Notes under the pieces: model-generated
What the model saw: only the letters and a program-made list of their open reading frames with translations
Database searches by the model: none
What the model was told of the DNA's origin: nothing
Assembly: GCA_946631805.1 (NCBI GenBank)
Contig: CAMPAJ010000021.1
Span: 1 to 12,660, forward strand
Direction: 5' to 3'
DNA from: an uncultured Eggerthellaceae bacterium
Lineage (GTDB): Bacteria; Actinomycetota; Coriobacteriia; Coriobacteriales; Eggerthellaceae
Length of the DNA stretch: 12,660 nucleotides
Position numbers and translations under genes: made by a program
Shown here: in pieces, positions 6,555-12,028 of the stretch
Layout of the letters: each line of letters starts with the position of its first letter
How positions within the stretch are numbered: position 1 is the first letter of the stretch

Positions 6555-6622
6555 AATTTATATGAAAATGCCAATTAGTATAAATTTATGACGCACATAG
6601 CCATGTCTTTTTATACTAACCG
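6555..6622. repeat. Right 68-bp imperfect direct repeat, containing a perfect 10-bp inverted repeat
   Basis: This is the partner of 5155-5222. It contains TTAGTATAAA (6575-6584) and its exact reverse complement TTTATACTAA near 6610-6619, separated by about 25 bases. This copy is therefore a good dyad, while the left copy has drifted. It begins 73 bases upstream of the fic start codon and ends about 10 bases before the stop codon of the C-terminal recombinase relic. Confidence 0.6.
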
Positions 6623-6632
6623 AGAAGTCGTA

Positions 6633-6773
6633 TCACTTGGCCTTCGGCTTCAGAATGCCGTCCATCGCTTCTGCAACGGCGATGCCCTCGGCATCCAGGA
6701 AGTGCGCATACGTGTTCATCGTCATGCTGATCTGGCTGTGGCCGAGCCGGTGTTGCGCTGCCTTGGGGCTCAT
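6633..6773 (-). pseudogene. C-terminal fragment of a tyrosine recombinase, cut at the tRNA att core
   Basis: Reading on the minus strand from 6773 gives MSPKAAQHRLGHSQISMTMN, TYAHFLDAEGIAVAEAMDGI and LKPKAK, then TGA at 6633-6635. It contains the LGH histidine motif and the NTYAH segment with the nucleophilic tyrosine, and it ends like a full integrase C-terminus. Everything upstream, including the catalytic Arg residues, is missing. Similarity stops at GGGGCTCAT, exactly where the sequence becomes the repeated tRNA-derived core. An intact integrase gene beside its tRNA site is the usual arrangement; here the gene was truncated at the site itself. Confidence 0.8.
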
Positions 6774-6929
6774 AACCCACGTCGCAGCATTGAAAACCGA
6801 ATACGGAATTCCACATATTGCGGGGTGGAGCAGTCTGGTAGCTCGCCGGGCTCATAACCCACGTCGCAGCATTGAAAACTGAAGAAGAGCATCTCCACAT
6901 TGCGGGGTGGAGCAGTCTGGTAGCTCGCC
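6766..6929 (+). repeat. Two tandem 82-bp units carrying the 5' half of tRNA-fMet (att-site remnants)
   Basis: Units run 6766-6847 and 6848-6929. Each begins with GGGCTCATAACCC, continues with CACGTCGCAGCATTGAAAAC, has a short variable part ending in CCACAT, and ends with the first part of the initiator tRNA. Bases 6819-6859 equal tRNA bases 6901-6941 (41 of 41). After that the copy has C and unrelated sequence where the gene has T and its 3' half. This is what remains when site-specific integration uses the anticodon stem-loop as crossover. The first unit also places TTGAAA and CATATT boxes upstream of the truncated tRNA copy, so a promoter may have been carried along. Confidence 0.8.
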
Positions 6930-6977
6930 GGGCTCATAACCTGGAGGTCGTAGGTTCAGATCCTGCCCCCGCGACCA
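6901..6977 (+). tRNA. Initiator tRNA-fMet (anticodon CAT)
   Basis: A 77-nt gene with CCA encoded. It shows initiator traits: GGGGTGGAGCAG 5' region, A11-T24 in the D stem, anticodon CAT at 6935-6937, and G30-C40 and G31-C39 in the anticodon stem. All four stems fold: acceptor 6 Watson-Crick pairs plus T1-G72, D stem 4 pairs, anticodon stem 5 pairs including G29-T41, T stem 5 pairs including T50-G64. The usual initiator has an unpaired C1/A72 and three full G-C pairs at 29-31/39-41, so two positions deviate as G-U wobbles. Its 5' half is copied in the tandem units upstream, marking the gene as an integration site. Confidence 0.93.
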
Positions 6978-6986
6978 TAAACACCA

Positions 6987-7020
6987 GGTCAGACGGTATA
7001 TCCTCTGGCCATTTTCTTTT
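6987..7020 (+). terminator. Rho-independent terminator after tRNA-fMet
   Basis: GGTCAG (6987-6992) pairs with CTGGCC (7005-7010) with one G-U pair. Further A-T and G-C pairs continue inward around a TATAT loop, and ATTTTCTTTT follows. It starts 10 bases after the tRNA CCA end. Confidence 0.7.
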
Positions 7021-7159
7021 CTACGGCTTTTCGAATCCCATAGTGTGCAAACCGTGTGCAAATGCGCTCCATTCACAGGAACACAGGGGGCAGTTCCCTA
7101 CGCTTTTATTCCCCGTGTTTTTCCGAAGGCGGATGCGCGGGGATGATATACTTCGCGTA
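7021..7159 (+). promoter_or_regulatory. Intergenic region with probable crcB promoter
   Basis: No gene is supported here. TATACT at 7147-7152 is a good -10 box placed to start transcription just before the fluoride riboswitch; the best -35 candidate, TTCCGA at 7121-7126, is weak and 20 bases away. A 9-bp direct repeat, GTGTGCAAA, occurs at 7043-7051 and 7054-7062. Confidence 0.45.
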
Positions 7160-7222
7160 CAGGGAATGAGGCTCTCCAAAGGACTAACCTGAACCGCGCA
7201 AAGGGCGCTGATGGCTTCTGCA
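7160..7222 (+). ncRNA. Fluoride riboswitch (crcB motif)
   Basis: The leader shows the conserved crcB-motif blocks in order: GGGAATGAGGCTCTCC (7162-7177), a TAACC/GAACCGC stretch, a small GCGC-AAAGG-GCGC hairpin (7196-7208), then GCTGATGGCTTCTGC (7207-7221). GAGGC of the first block can pair with GCTTC of the last to form the pseudoknot seen in fluoride aptamers. It sits directly before the crcB gene and its 3' end is shared with an intrinsic terminator, which fits an ON switch: fluoride binding holds the aptamer and prevents termination. This identification comes from family motifs, not from a covariance search. Confidence 0.9.
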
Positions 7223-7246
7223 AACAACACATGCGGGAGCCTTTTT
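7213..7246 (+). terminator. Riboswitch-controlled intrinsic terminator
   Basis: GGCTTCTGCA (7213-7222) pairs fully, with two G-U pairs, with TGCGGGAGCC (7232-7241), and TTTTT follows (7242-7246). The 5' arm is the last block of the fluoride aptamer, so aptamer and terminator are mutually exclusive folds. Confidence 0.88.
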
Positions 7247-7271
7247 CATGCTCTCACGGGAAGGGGTCTTC

Positions 7272-7637
7272 ATGTTCCTCAATTGCCTTGCCGTCGGCTG
7301 TGGCGGCTTCGTAGGGTCGATTCTTCGCTACCTTGTCGGCAACGCGATGCCGGTATCGTTGTTCCCATGGGCCACGCTCGCTGTGAACGTGGTCGGCTCG
7401 TTCGTGCTCGCTGTCATCGCCGGGCTCGTGCTGCGCGAAGTCGTGCCCGATGGAGAGCTCTCGCTCATGCTGAGCGTCGGCCTCTGCGGGGGTTTCACCA
7501 CCATGTCGACCTTCAGCTTGGAGCTGGTGGACCTCACGTCCCGAGGGGCGTTGTTGGGAGCCGTTGGTTACGCAATTATGACATGCGCTCTGTGCGTGAT
7601 CGCCGCGATGGCGGGCGGGATGTTGGCAAAGGCTTAG
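7272..7637 (+). CDS. crcB: Fluoride-specific ion channel CrcB/FluC
   Basis: A 121-residue membrane protein with four helices. Family signatures are present: GGFVGSILRY at 11-20 with the conserved Arg19, FPWATLAVNVVGSF at 31-44 with pore Asn39, and GLCGGFTTMSTFS at 70-82, which holds the residues for the central sodium site and the phenylalanine box. FluC proteins work as antiparallel dimers in the cytoplasmic membrane and let fluoride leave the cell down its gradient; a single gene implies a homodimer. ATG at 7272 is chosen because AAGGGG lies 5 bases upstream; the in-frame ATG at 7248 overlaps the end of the terminator T-run and lacks a binding site. Expression should be induced by fluoride through the riboswitch just upstream. 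Confidence 0.95.
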   Translation: MFLNCLAVGCGGFVGSILRYLVGNAMPVSLFPWATLAVNVVGSFVLAVIAGLVLREVVPDGELSLMLSVGLCGGFTTMSTFSLELVDLTSRGALLGAVGYAIMTCALCVIAAMAGGMLAKA

Positions 7638-7766
7638 GCGCTTTTTTGAATCCCCGGGTTTCGGCCGCAGACACCAGATTAACTTCGTCTAGACCCCGGA
7701 ATGCCGAACCGCGAATGCAAACCTGCGGCTTGAACGCGTAGCCCAAATGCCATCTGGACACAAACA

Positions 7767-7800
7767 TTAAGGCGGGCGCCCCGAAAGACGCCCGCCTTAA
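7767..7800 (-). terminator. Strong 12-bp hairpin between crcB and the hydrogenase operon
   Basis: TTAAGGCGGGCG (7767-7778) and CGCCCGCCTTAA (7789-7800) pair perfectly around a 10-base loop. It lies between convergent genes, 26 bases after the end of the minus-strand cytochrome gene. The T-run is short in both directions (TTAATGTTTGTG on the minus strand), but the stem is strong enough to end both transcripts. The rest of 7638-7825 shows no gene. Confidence 0.75.
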
Positions 7801-7825
7801 ATCGAATCGATGTTGCCGGGTCTGG

Positions 7826-8581
7826 CTACTTCCCCGCATTTTCCTTCGCGGTGAGCTCCTCGTCGACCTTCATCGACTCAAGCCACTTGCCGTGCTTCTT
7901 CACGCAATAATCCATGTCGGCATAGCCGTCGCCGAACATGGTGGTGAACTCGACGCGCGTGGCGGGCAGGATGGCGCCCATGACGAAATGCACGCACACG
8001 AGCAGTGTCATGAGAATAGCGACCACCAAGTGAATGCGCCAGAGGATCATGACGGCCTGAGGCGCGACGTCGATATGCAGCCCGAAGATGCCATTGCCCG
8101 ATGCAGCCCACATGATGAGGCCGGTCATGCCAAGTGCGAGGCCGCCGAGCATCAGGAACACGCCGGCGAGCTTCTGGCCCGTGTTGTATTTGCCCTGGGG
8201 CGGTACGTAGCTCGGATTGTCCTTGCGTCCGATGAATGCGTCGAGATAGCCGCCCATCGGCGCCTTGATCCAGCCGGCGTCGTCCTTGTCGTAATGGAAG
8301 ATGTTGGAGATGAACGCGCAGAACTCTTTCCAATTCGTGATTGCCCAAACGAGCGGGGCGACGACAAACACGAGGCCGAGCATGCAGTGGATCAGCGCCA
8401 CCATCTCGCTGCCGGCCTTGAATCCGAACAGCAGCATGCATCCGGTCACGATCAAGCACACGCAGCATACGGCGCAGATGCCATGCATGATGCGCGTAGC
8501 CAGGCCGTGCTTGTATACCTTGACCACAGTTCCCTCTTCGACTTTGACGACAGCCGGATTGGTCAATTTCATTTCACTCAT
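7826..8581 (-). CDS. Cytochrome b membrane subunit of the hydrogenase (FdnI/HydC-like)
   Basis: A 251-residue protein with four membrane helices (about 32-54, 61-82, 136-160, 178-203). Histidines at 33, 65, 184 and 198 match the four b-heme ligands of the formate dehydrogenase gamma subunit FdnI, including the 14-residue spacing of the last two, so two haems b are expected. In this family the subunit passes electrons between an exported enzyme and the quinone pool. It is the third gene of the operon, 14 bases after the hydrogenase small-subunit stop. GAGGGG precedes the ATG at 8581. The acidic C-terminal tail (about 205-251) is likely cytoplasmic. Together with the Tat-linked small subunit, it suggests the hydrogenase faces the outside and exchanges electrons with menaquinone; the direction of electron flow cannot be told. 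Confidence 0.9.
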   Translation of the reverse strand: MSEMKLTNPAVVKVEEGTVVKVYKHGLATRIMHGICAVCCVCLIVTGCMLLFGFKAGSEMVALIHCMLGLVFVVAPLVWAITNWKEFCAFISNIFHYDKDDAGWIKAPMGGYLDAFIGRKDNPSYVPPQGKYNTGQKLAGVFLMLGGLALGMTGLIMWAASGNGIFGLHIDVAPQAVMILWRIHLVVAILMTLLVCVHFVMGAILPATRVEFTTMFGDGYADMDYCVKKHGKWLESMKVDEELTAKENAGK

Positions 8582-8595
8582 GCGTTATCACCCCT

Positions 8596-9102
8596 CTAAG
8601 CCTTGTCGGCAGTGGCTGCTTCGTCCGTTGCCTTGCTTGTAGTCGCGTTTTCAGCCGGCGCGGACTCGGAAGTCGCCTCATCGGCTTTCTTGAGAAGTTC
8701 TTCCATCTGCTCCTTCGCTTCGGCCTTGATCTCGCTGATGGAAGTAGACTTGAGCTCCTCGATATGCGCCGGGATCTTGTCGCCGAACGTCGTGTGGCAC
8801 AGGCGATGCGAGAGCTCGGTGTAAGCCGGCATTACCTCGCCCGGCGAAAGGAAGTCCTCGTAAAGCGCGAGGATCTCGGCGTTGGCGTGCGACTTGCGCA
8901 GCGTGCGCGCCGTGTCGATCGAATAAAGACCCGTCGTGCGCGAAGCCGCGTAGGCCTGCGATGCCGGATAGGTCGAGGCCGCGCAGGTCGGAAGTCCGAC
9001 CCCCAAGATAAGCGATGCCGCGACGACGAAGCTGCCTCCGAAGAAGCTGCGGCGGGACAAGCCCTTGTAATCGTCGCTTACAACTCTAACTTTTTCTGCC
9101 AT
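8596..9102 (-). CDS. [FeFe]-hydrogenase small subunit with Tat signal
   Basis: A 168-residue protein. A twin-arginine signal is clear: S16-R-R-S-F-F-G-G followed by a hydrophobic stretch to about residue 40. Residues about 48-118 (YPASQAYAASRTTGLYSIDT, then TARTLRKSHANAEILALYED) match the iron-hydrogenase small-subunit domain, which wraps around the large subunit in Desulfovibrio-type periplasmic enzymes. The C-terminal 50 residues are rich in Glu, Lys, Ala and Thr, probably helical then disordered, and are an extension beyond the usual small subunit. The large subunit carries no signal, so the folded pair should be exported together, the small subunit supplying the signal. It is separated by 16 and 14 bases from its neighbours in the same operon. 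Confidence 0.9.
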   Translation of the reverse strand: MAEKVRVVSDDYKGLSRRSFFGGSFVVAASLILGVGLPTCAASTYPASQAYAASRTTGLYSIDTARTLRKSHANAEILALYEDFLSPGEVMPAYTELSHRLCHTTFGDKIPAHIEELKSTSISEIKAEAKEQMEELLKKADEATSESAPAENATTSKATDEAATADKA

Positions 9103-9118
9103 GTCTTTGCCTCGCTTC

Positions 9119-10306
9119 CTACAGGTCTCGGGTGATCGGCTGGCCGCCGCCGTTGATGCAGCCTTGCGGGCAGTTCATGACCTCGATGAAGACGTAGTCG
9201 CTCTTGCCGTCGCGCACGTCCTGCATGAGCTGGTCGACGTTTTTGGAGCCCGAAACGATGCCCACCTTCACGTCGACGATCTCGCCGCCGAGCTCTTTAA
9301 TCGGGATGGGTATGGTGGCGCTGCGCACGAAGTCTTGGCCGCGAACGTCGGTGATGTCGACGTTGACGAGCGTGTCGCCCGACATGATCTCGTAAGCCGA
9401 GCGCAACGCGGCCTCCATGACGCCGCCCGTGTTGCCGAAGATGATGCCGGCGCCGGTCGACTCGCCCATCAGCGAATCGGGGCCTTCGTCGGGCAGCGAC
9501 GCGAAGTCGACGCCCGCATCCTTGATCATCTGCGCGTACTCGCGCGTCGTGATGACCGCATCCTGGTCGTCGAAGCCGCTCGCTATGAACTCGGGGCGTG
9601 TGCATTCGAACTTCTTGGCCGTGCATGGCATGACCGCGACGTTGAAGATGTTTGCAGGGTCGATTCCCATCTTTTCGGCAAAATAGACTTTCGTGACCGC
9701 TCCCTGCATCATCATGGGCGAGCGTGCCGACGAAAGGTGGTCCAGCATGTCGGGGTAATGCTTTTCGGCATAGCTGACCCATCCAGGGCAGCACGACGTG
9801 AACTGTGGTAGCGGACCGCTTGCGGTGACGCCGTCGACCTCGAGGCCGAGTGCATGGTAAACGCGCCCGACGAGCTCGAAGCCTTCCTCCATGATGGTCA
9901 TGTCTGCGCCGAAGCACGTGTCATGCACCGTGTCGATGCCGATGCGGCGCGCGGCCGCGAGCATCTTGCCCTCGACAGGCGTGCCCTCGGGCATGCCGAA
10001 CGACTCGCCAAGACCGACGCGCACCGACGGCGCGAATTGGATGACCACATGCTTTTGCGGGTCTTCGATGGCCTGCTTGACGTAATCGACCATGCTCAGC
10101 TCCTGAATGCGGTCGAACGGGCAGTGCACGAGGCACTGGCCGCAGTTCACGCACAGGTCGTGATCGATGACGTGGCGCCCGCCGAGAACTCCCAAGCTGA
10201 TCGCGTCGGCGGGGCAGTACTGAACGCACTGGTCGCAGCCCTTGCAATCGCCTGTGATCTCGATGACGCCGTTTTGCTGGATTGTCTCGCGAATTGAAGT
10301 ATCCAA
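9119..10306 (-). CDS. hydA: [FeFe]-hydrogenase catalytic large subunit
   Basis: A 395-residue enzyme for reversible hydrogen oxidation and proton reduction. Two ferredoxin-type [4Fe-4S] motifs lie at C21-x2-C-x2-C-x3-C31 and C52-x2-C-x2-C-x3-C62. The three H-cluster signatures are present: TSCCPGW (170-176), MPCTAKKFE (226-234), and EVMNCPQGCINGGGQP (375-390). The C-terminal small-subunit domain found in monomeric enzymes is absent and is encoded by the next gene, as in dimeric periplasmic enzymes. TTG at 10306 is chosen because GGGAGG lies 9 bases upstream; an in-frame GTG at 10342 would add 12 residues but has a poor site. Oddities: the usual DT(N/D)F before the first signature is DTCF (Cys131), and the segment after it reads SSARSPMMM rather than the common SS(C/V)KSPQQM. 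First gene of a three-gene operon, divergent from its maturation genes. Confidence 0.95.
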   Translation of the reverse strand: MDTSIRETIQQNGVIEITGDCKGCDQCVQYCPADAISLGVLGGRHVIDHDLCVNCGQCLVHCPFDRIQELSMVDYVKQAIEDPQKHVVIQFAPSVRVGLGESFGMPEGTPVEGKMLAAARRIGIDTVHDTCFGADMTIMEEGFELVGRVYHALGLEVDGVTASGPLPQFTSCCPGWVSYAEKHYPDMLDHLSSARSPMMMQGAVTKVYFAEKMGIDPANIFNVAVMPCTAKKFECTRPEFIASGFDDQDAVITTREYAQMIKDAGVDFASLPDEGPDSLMGESTGAGIIFGNTGGVMEAALRSAYEIMSGDTLVNVDITDVRGQDFVRSATIPIPIKELGGEIVDVKVGIVSGSKNVDQLMQDVRDGKSDYVFIEVMNCPQGCINGGGQPITRDL

Positions 10307-10342
10307 GAACGATCGCCTCCCTCTCTTGCAAACCTCCTGCAC

Positions 10343-10607
10343 CTCAGTCGTGAGACTTGCAGTTAAGGAAGACGTGCTTCATATGTTATGCCTTCTTGGG
10401 CGCTGCCAGTCTTTTCCCCGAATGGACTCAGCGCACGCAACCGCTGGCGAGTGCTGCATGCTCCGAAACGCCCGCACCGAACCCTTCGATGCCGGCAAGC
10501 TACACGCTCGCCGAAAATCTAAACATTCGGTGAATCATGTGGTAACACGATTAAGAAAATAGTAACACTATTCTTACCAAAACTGATGGGATTCGGTAAC
10601 TGGCGGC
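10343..10607. promoter_or_regulatory. Divergent promoter region between hydrogenase and maturation operons, with operator-like repeats
   Basis: No gene is supported. Near the plus-strand side TGGTAA (10540-10545) and TTACCA (10574-10579) form an outer dyad. Inside it, AATAGT (10558-10563) and ACTATT (10567-10572) form a second dyad around AAC. TAACAC occurs at 10543-10548 and again at 10563-10568, exactly 20 bases apart, or two helical turns. GGTAAC occurs once more at 10595-10600. On the minus strand TTACCA followed 17 bases on by TTAGAT is a possible promoter for hydA, overlapping the outer dyad. A regulator binding here could control both directions. Confidence 0.5.
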
Positions 10608-10886
10608 ATGTGGAAAGGCACGGGGGAATTGGAGAGCACTCGCATCATCTCGCTCAACGTAGTCGTATCAAATTCGGGGGCGGCGGAAGAGCTCAACAAG
10701 CTCTTGCACGAATACAGGCAATACATCATTGGACGCATGGGAATCCCCTATCGCGAGAAGGGCGTTTCCATCATCACGGTCGTGTTGGACGCATCGGACG
10801 ATGTCGGCAATGCCCTTTCGGGGCGCGTTGGCATGATCGACGGAATCGAATGCAAGACCGTGCGCGCCAAGCTGGGCATTGCGTGA
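10608..10886 (+). CDS. TM1266-like ACT-domain protein, putative iron-only hydrogenase system regulator
   Basis: A 92-residue protein resembling the TM1266/'iron-only hydrogenase system putative regulator' family: a single ferredoxin-like (ACT) fold with RIISLNVVVSNSGAAEELNK, GRMGIPYREKGVSIITVVLD and NALSGRVGMIDGIECKTV. The family is found with hydE, hydF and hydG, and its proposed regulatory role has not been firmly shown. No catalytic motif is visible. The start is uncertain: ATG 10608 has no clear ribosome binding site, and TTG at 10629 would give an 85-residue protein closer to the family core. It is followed 25 bases later by hydE and lies next to the repeat-rich divergent region. Confidence 0.85.
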   Translation: MWKGTGELESTRIISLNVVVSNSGAAEELNKLLHEYRQYIIGRMGIPYREKGVSIITVVLDASDDVGNALSGRVGMIDGIECKTVRAKLGIA

Positions 10887-10911
10887 CGTCGAACCAAGCT
10901 AGGCCAACATC

Positions 10912-11964
10912 TTGGAACTGAAGCACCTCATCGACAAACTAGAGAAAAACCGCGGCCTGAGCCTTGCGGAATACGAGCGCCTTATCGCCGAACGCGACGA
11001 GGCCACGGTCGCCTATGCCGCACAGCGCGCGGTTGAGACGAGCTGTAGCGTTTACGGCAACGACGTCTTCACGCGCGGCCTTGTCGAATTCAGCAGCTAT
11101 TGCAAAAACGATTGCCTGTATTGCGGCCTCCGCTGCTCGAACAAGCGGTCCGACCGTTATCGATTGACCCTCGAGCAGATTCTGGAGTGCGCCGACGATG
11201 GCTATCTGTTCGGCTATCGCACCTTCGTGCTGCAAAGCGGCGAGGATCCGCACTACACCGACGAGATGCTGTGCGACATCATCATGGAAATCAAGCGGCG
11301 CCATCCCGATTGCGCCGTGACGCTCTCGCTCGGCGAGCGGAGCCGCGAGAGTTATCAACGCCTGTTCGACGCGGGGGCCGAGAGGTATCTGCTGCGGCAC
11401 GAGACTGCGAATCCCGAGCATTACGCGAAGCTGCATCCGTCCGCGATGTCGTACGAGAACCGCGTGCGTTGCATCGCGGACTTGCGCGAAATCGGCTATA
11501 CCGTGGGCATCGGGTTCATGGTGGGAACGCCGTGGCAGGGCCCGCACGAGCTCGCCTGCGATTTGAAGTTCGTCGAGGAAACCCATCCTGGCATGTGCGG
11601 CATCGGGCCGTTCGTATCGCATCATGCCACGCCGTTCGCCGGCGAGCCGAACGGGTCGGTCGAGCTCACGTGCTTCCTGCTGTCGCTCATGCGGCTCATT
11701 CAGCCCAACTTGCTCATCCCGGCGACGACATCGCTTGGCACCCTCGACCCGAAAGGGCGCGAAAAAGGCATTCTATCGGGTGCGAACGTGGTCATGCCCA
11801 ACCTGTCGCCCAAATCGGTGCGATCGCTCTGCGACCTTTACGACAACAAGATCTGCACGGGCGAGGAAGCTGCCGAGTGTCGTTTCTGCCTCGATGCGCG
11901 CATGGCATCGATCGGCTATCGCACCGTAATCGACCGCGGCGATCCCCGTCCGCTTTCGGGTTGA
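10912..11964 (+). CDS. hydE: [FeFe]-hydrogenase maturation radical SAM protein HydE
   Basis: A 350-residue radical SAM enzyme. The CxxxCxxC cluster motif is C64-K-N-D-C-L-Y-C71. A second, non-essential cluster site at C315-x7-C-x2-C326 has the same spacing as the Thermotoga HydE site. LSLGERS, LRHETANPEHYAKLHP and GIGFMVGTPWQ are typical of the HydE barrel. HydE acts with HydG and HydF to build the di-iron dithiomethylamine part of the H-cluster; it processes the iron-cyanide-carbonyl cysteine product of HydG. TTG at 10912 is taken as start with only a weak AGG upstream; no better ATG is near. It sits between the TM1266-like gene and hydG, probably in one transcript. Confidence 0.95.
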   Translation: MELKHLIDKLEKNRGLSLAEYERLIAERDEATVAYAAQRAVETSCSVYGNDVFTRGLVEFSSYCKNDCLYCGLRCSNKRSDRYRLTLEQILECADDGYLFGYRTFVLQSGEDPHYTDEMLCDIIMEIKRRHPDCAVTLSLGERSRESYQRLFDAGAERYLLRHETANPEHYAKLHPSAMSYENRVRCIADLREIGYTVGIGFMVGTPWQGPHELACDLKFVEETHPGMCGIGPFVSHHATPFAGEPNGSVELTCFLLSLMRLIQPNLLIPATTSLGTLDPKGREKGILSGANVVMPNLSPKSVRSLCDLYDNKICTGEEAAECRFCLDARMASIGYRTVIDRGDPRPLSG

Positions 11965-12028
11965 CGCCCAACAACCGAACAAGTCGTCTGAGGAAAAAGA
12001 GAAATCTGATTCGGAAGAGAGAGAAGAA

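Noticed and set aside
5155..6622. An insertion sequence around fic
   Set aside because: No transposase frame lies between the repeats, and the repeats are direct rather than terminal inverted repeats.
5255..6700. Fic as toxin of a toxin-antitoxin pair
   Set aside because: No small antitoxin frame adjoins the gene; the inhibitory helix is within the protein itself, as in class II Fic enzymes.
6819..6860. A second tRNA gene upstream of tRNA-fMet
   Set aside because: Only the 5' 41 bases match; the 3' half, T stem and acceptor 3' strand are missing, so no tRNA can fold.
6766..6929. The tandem 82-bp units as a CRISPR array
   Set aside because: Only two units, long near-identical repeats derived from a tRNA gene, and no cas genes; integration remnants explain them fully.
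7892..8599. Long plus-strand open frame opposite the cytochrome b gene
   Set aside because: Antisense shadow; the minus-strand frame has clear family motifs, while this one is His/Glu/Ala-rich with no pattern.
9101..9811. Long plus-strand open frame opposite hydA
   Set aside because: Shadow of the hydrogenase gene on the other strand; no start signal and no domain.
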